From Serripes groenlandicus (taxonomy: Eukaryota > Mollusca > Bivalvia > Cardiida > Cardiidae), in NCBI GenBank assembly GCA_031761405.1, contig JASEVX010000345.1, positions 64,501 through 128,500 of the forward strand: a stretch of 64,000 nucleotides of DNA. The letters are read 5' to 3'. The position numbers and the translations under genes were made by a program. Each line of letters opens with the position of its first letter. Within the stretch, counting starts at the first letter, position 1. A model generated the notes under the pieces. It saw only the letters and a list, made by a program, of their open reading frames with translations, was not told the DNA's origin and ran no database searches. This document shows positions 63,680 through 64,000 of the stretch, one piece after another.

Positions 63680-63712
63680 CCTTCTCTCTCCTCCCTCTCT
63701 CAGTTTGTCTGT
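63230..63712 (+). repeat. (CT)n pyrimidine tract
   Basis: About 480 bp of CTCTCT with interruptions. Two imperfect copies of a roughly 120-bp higher-order unit (TTCTCTxTTTATGCACCCCT at 63274 and 63373). All three frames read Leu/Ser/Pro; not coding. Confidence 0.9.
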
Positions 63713-64000
63713 GATAGTCAAAAGTGATCGTGACTAGCGTAATTCGTATATCGCAATTGTTCTAAATATTCAATTTGAGAAGCATACAAGTTGCCCGGGC
63801 AGAATGATGCGTCAATAATTGGTGCGAAAAGGTCTTGATACAGGCGTTACGAGAACAAACATCCATGATATAACTAAAATATCATTGAAAACGGCGTTAT
63901 ATGAGAATCAATCAACCGAGCATAATGTCGATGGCCGAATGTTATGTCGAATTTATTTTTCGCTACGATTTGTTTACCAACGTTTCGGGAATATAAATAT
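63713..64000. other. No gene recognised
   Basis: Short unassigned stretch at the window edge. Confidence 0.4.

Noticed and set aside
63161..63737. Leu/Ser-rich plus-strand proteins of up to 188 codons
   Set aside because: Reading of a (CT)n tract; open in all three frames.

Overview
The window looks like nuclear DNA of a bivalve mollusc. The evidence is AT-rich, intron-dominated sequence with GT-AG exons, and a very high load of interspersed repeats of types I associate with bivalves: elements with about 150-175 bp core tandem repeats, tRNA-derived SINEs and palindromic MITEs. The species assignment is inference.

Genes. (1) Minus strand, about 21.8-54.6 kb: thirteen exon-sized segments collinear with the WD40 region and second RCC1-like domain (RLD2) of the giant E3 ligase HERC1. 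Several are open with good splice sites. Others carry nonsense codons, frameshifts, a small deletion or a transposon truncation. Fragments of three exons are duplicated, and no HECT domain was found to the left. It reads as a decaying HERC1 copy, unless the assembly is poor. (2) Plus strand, 44.6-47.1 kb: the last three exons of a BEN-domain protein, lying inside an intron of the HERC1-like locus on the opposite strand. (3) 14.15-16.59 kb: an internally deleted hAT transposon with a perfect 8-bp target duplication. (4) 59.2-62.97 kb, minus strand: a dead non-LTR retrotransposon split by a TA-flanked MITE at 61.85-62.84 kb.

Repeats dominate. About two dozen elements in at least eight sequence families (called A-H and J here) share one plan. 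A 5' start of AC[A/T]AGA carries a small hairpin and a short motif. Then come 145-175 bp tandem units, often a (GACG)n or (GACA)n stretch, and a 3' terminal hairpin holding the reverse complement of the 5' motif, ending in TAA (CTAA in A, B and C). They make no target duplication and sit in A-runs, and all are in the + orientation. This matches non-autonomous Helentron-type (DINE/HINE, oyster 'pearl') elements. Three families are inserted at the same position of a fourth family's repeat unit (28.0-32.4 kb).

Other repeats: many copies of a TTAA-flanked piggyBac-like MITE, two SINE families, a pogo-like TIR element next to a HERC1-like exon, a 55-bp array, a palindromic 22-bp array, a perfect 62-bp palindrome and a (CT)n tract.

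Layout: 0-14 kb repeats; 14-16.6 kb hAT; 16.6-21.8 kb repeats; 21.8-54.6 kb HERC1-like exons in repeat-filled introns with the BEN gene on the other strand; 54.6-57.6 kb repeats; 57.6-64 kb palindromes, LINE and low-complexity DNA.
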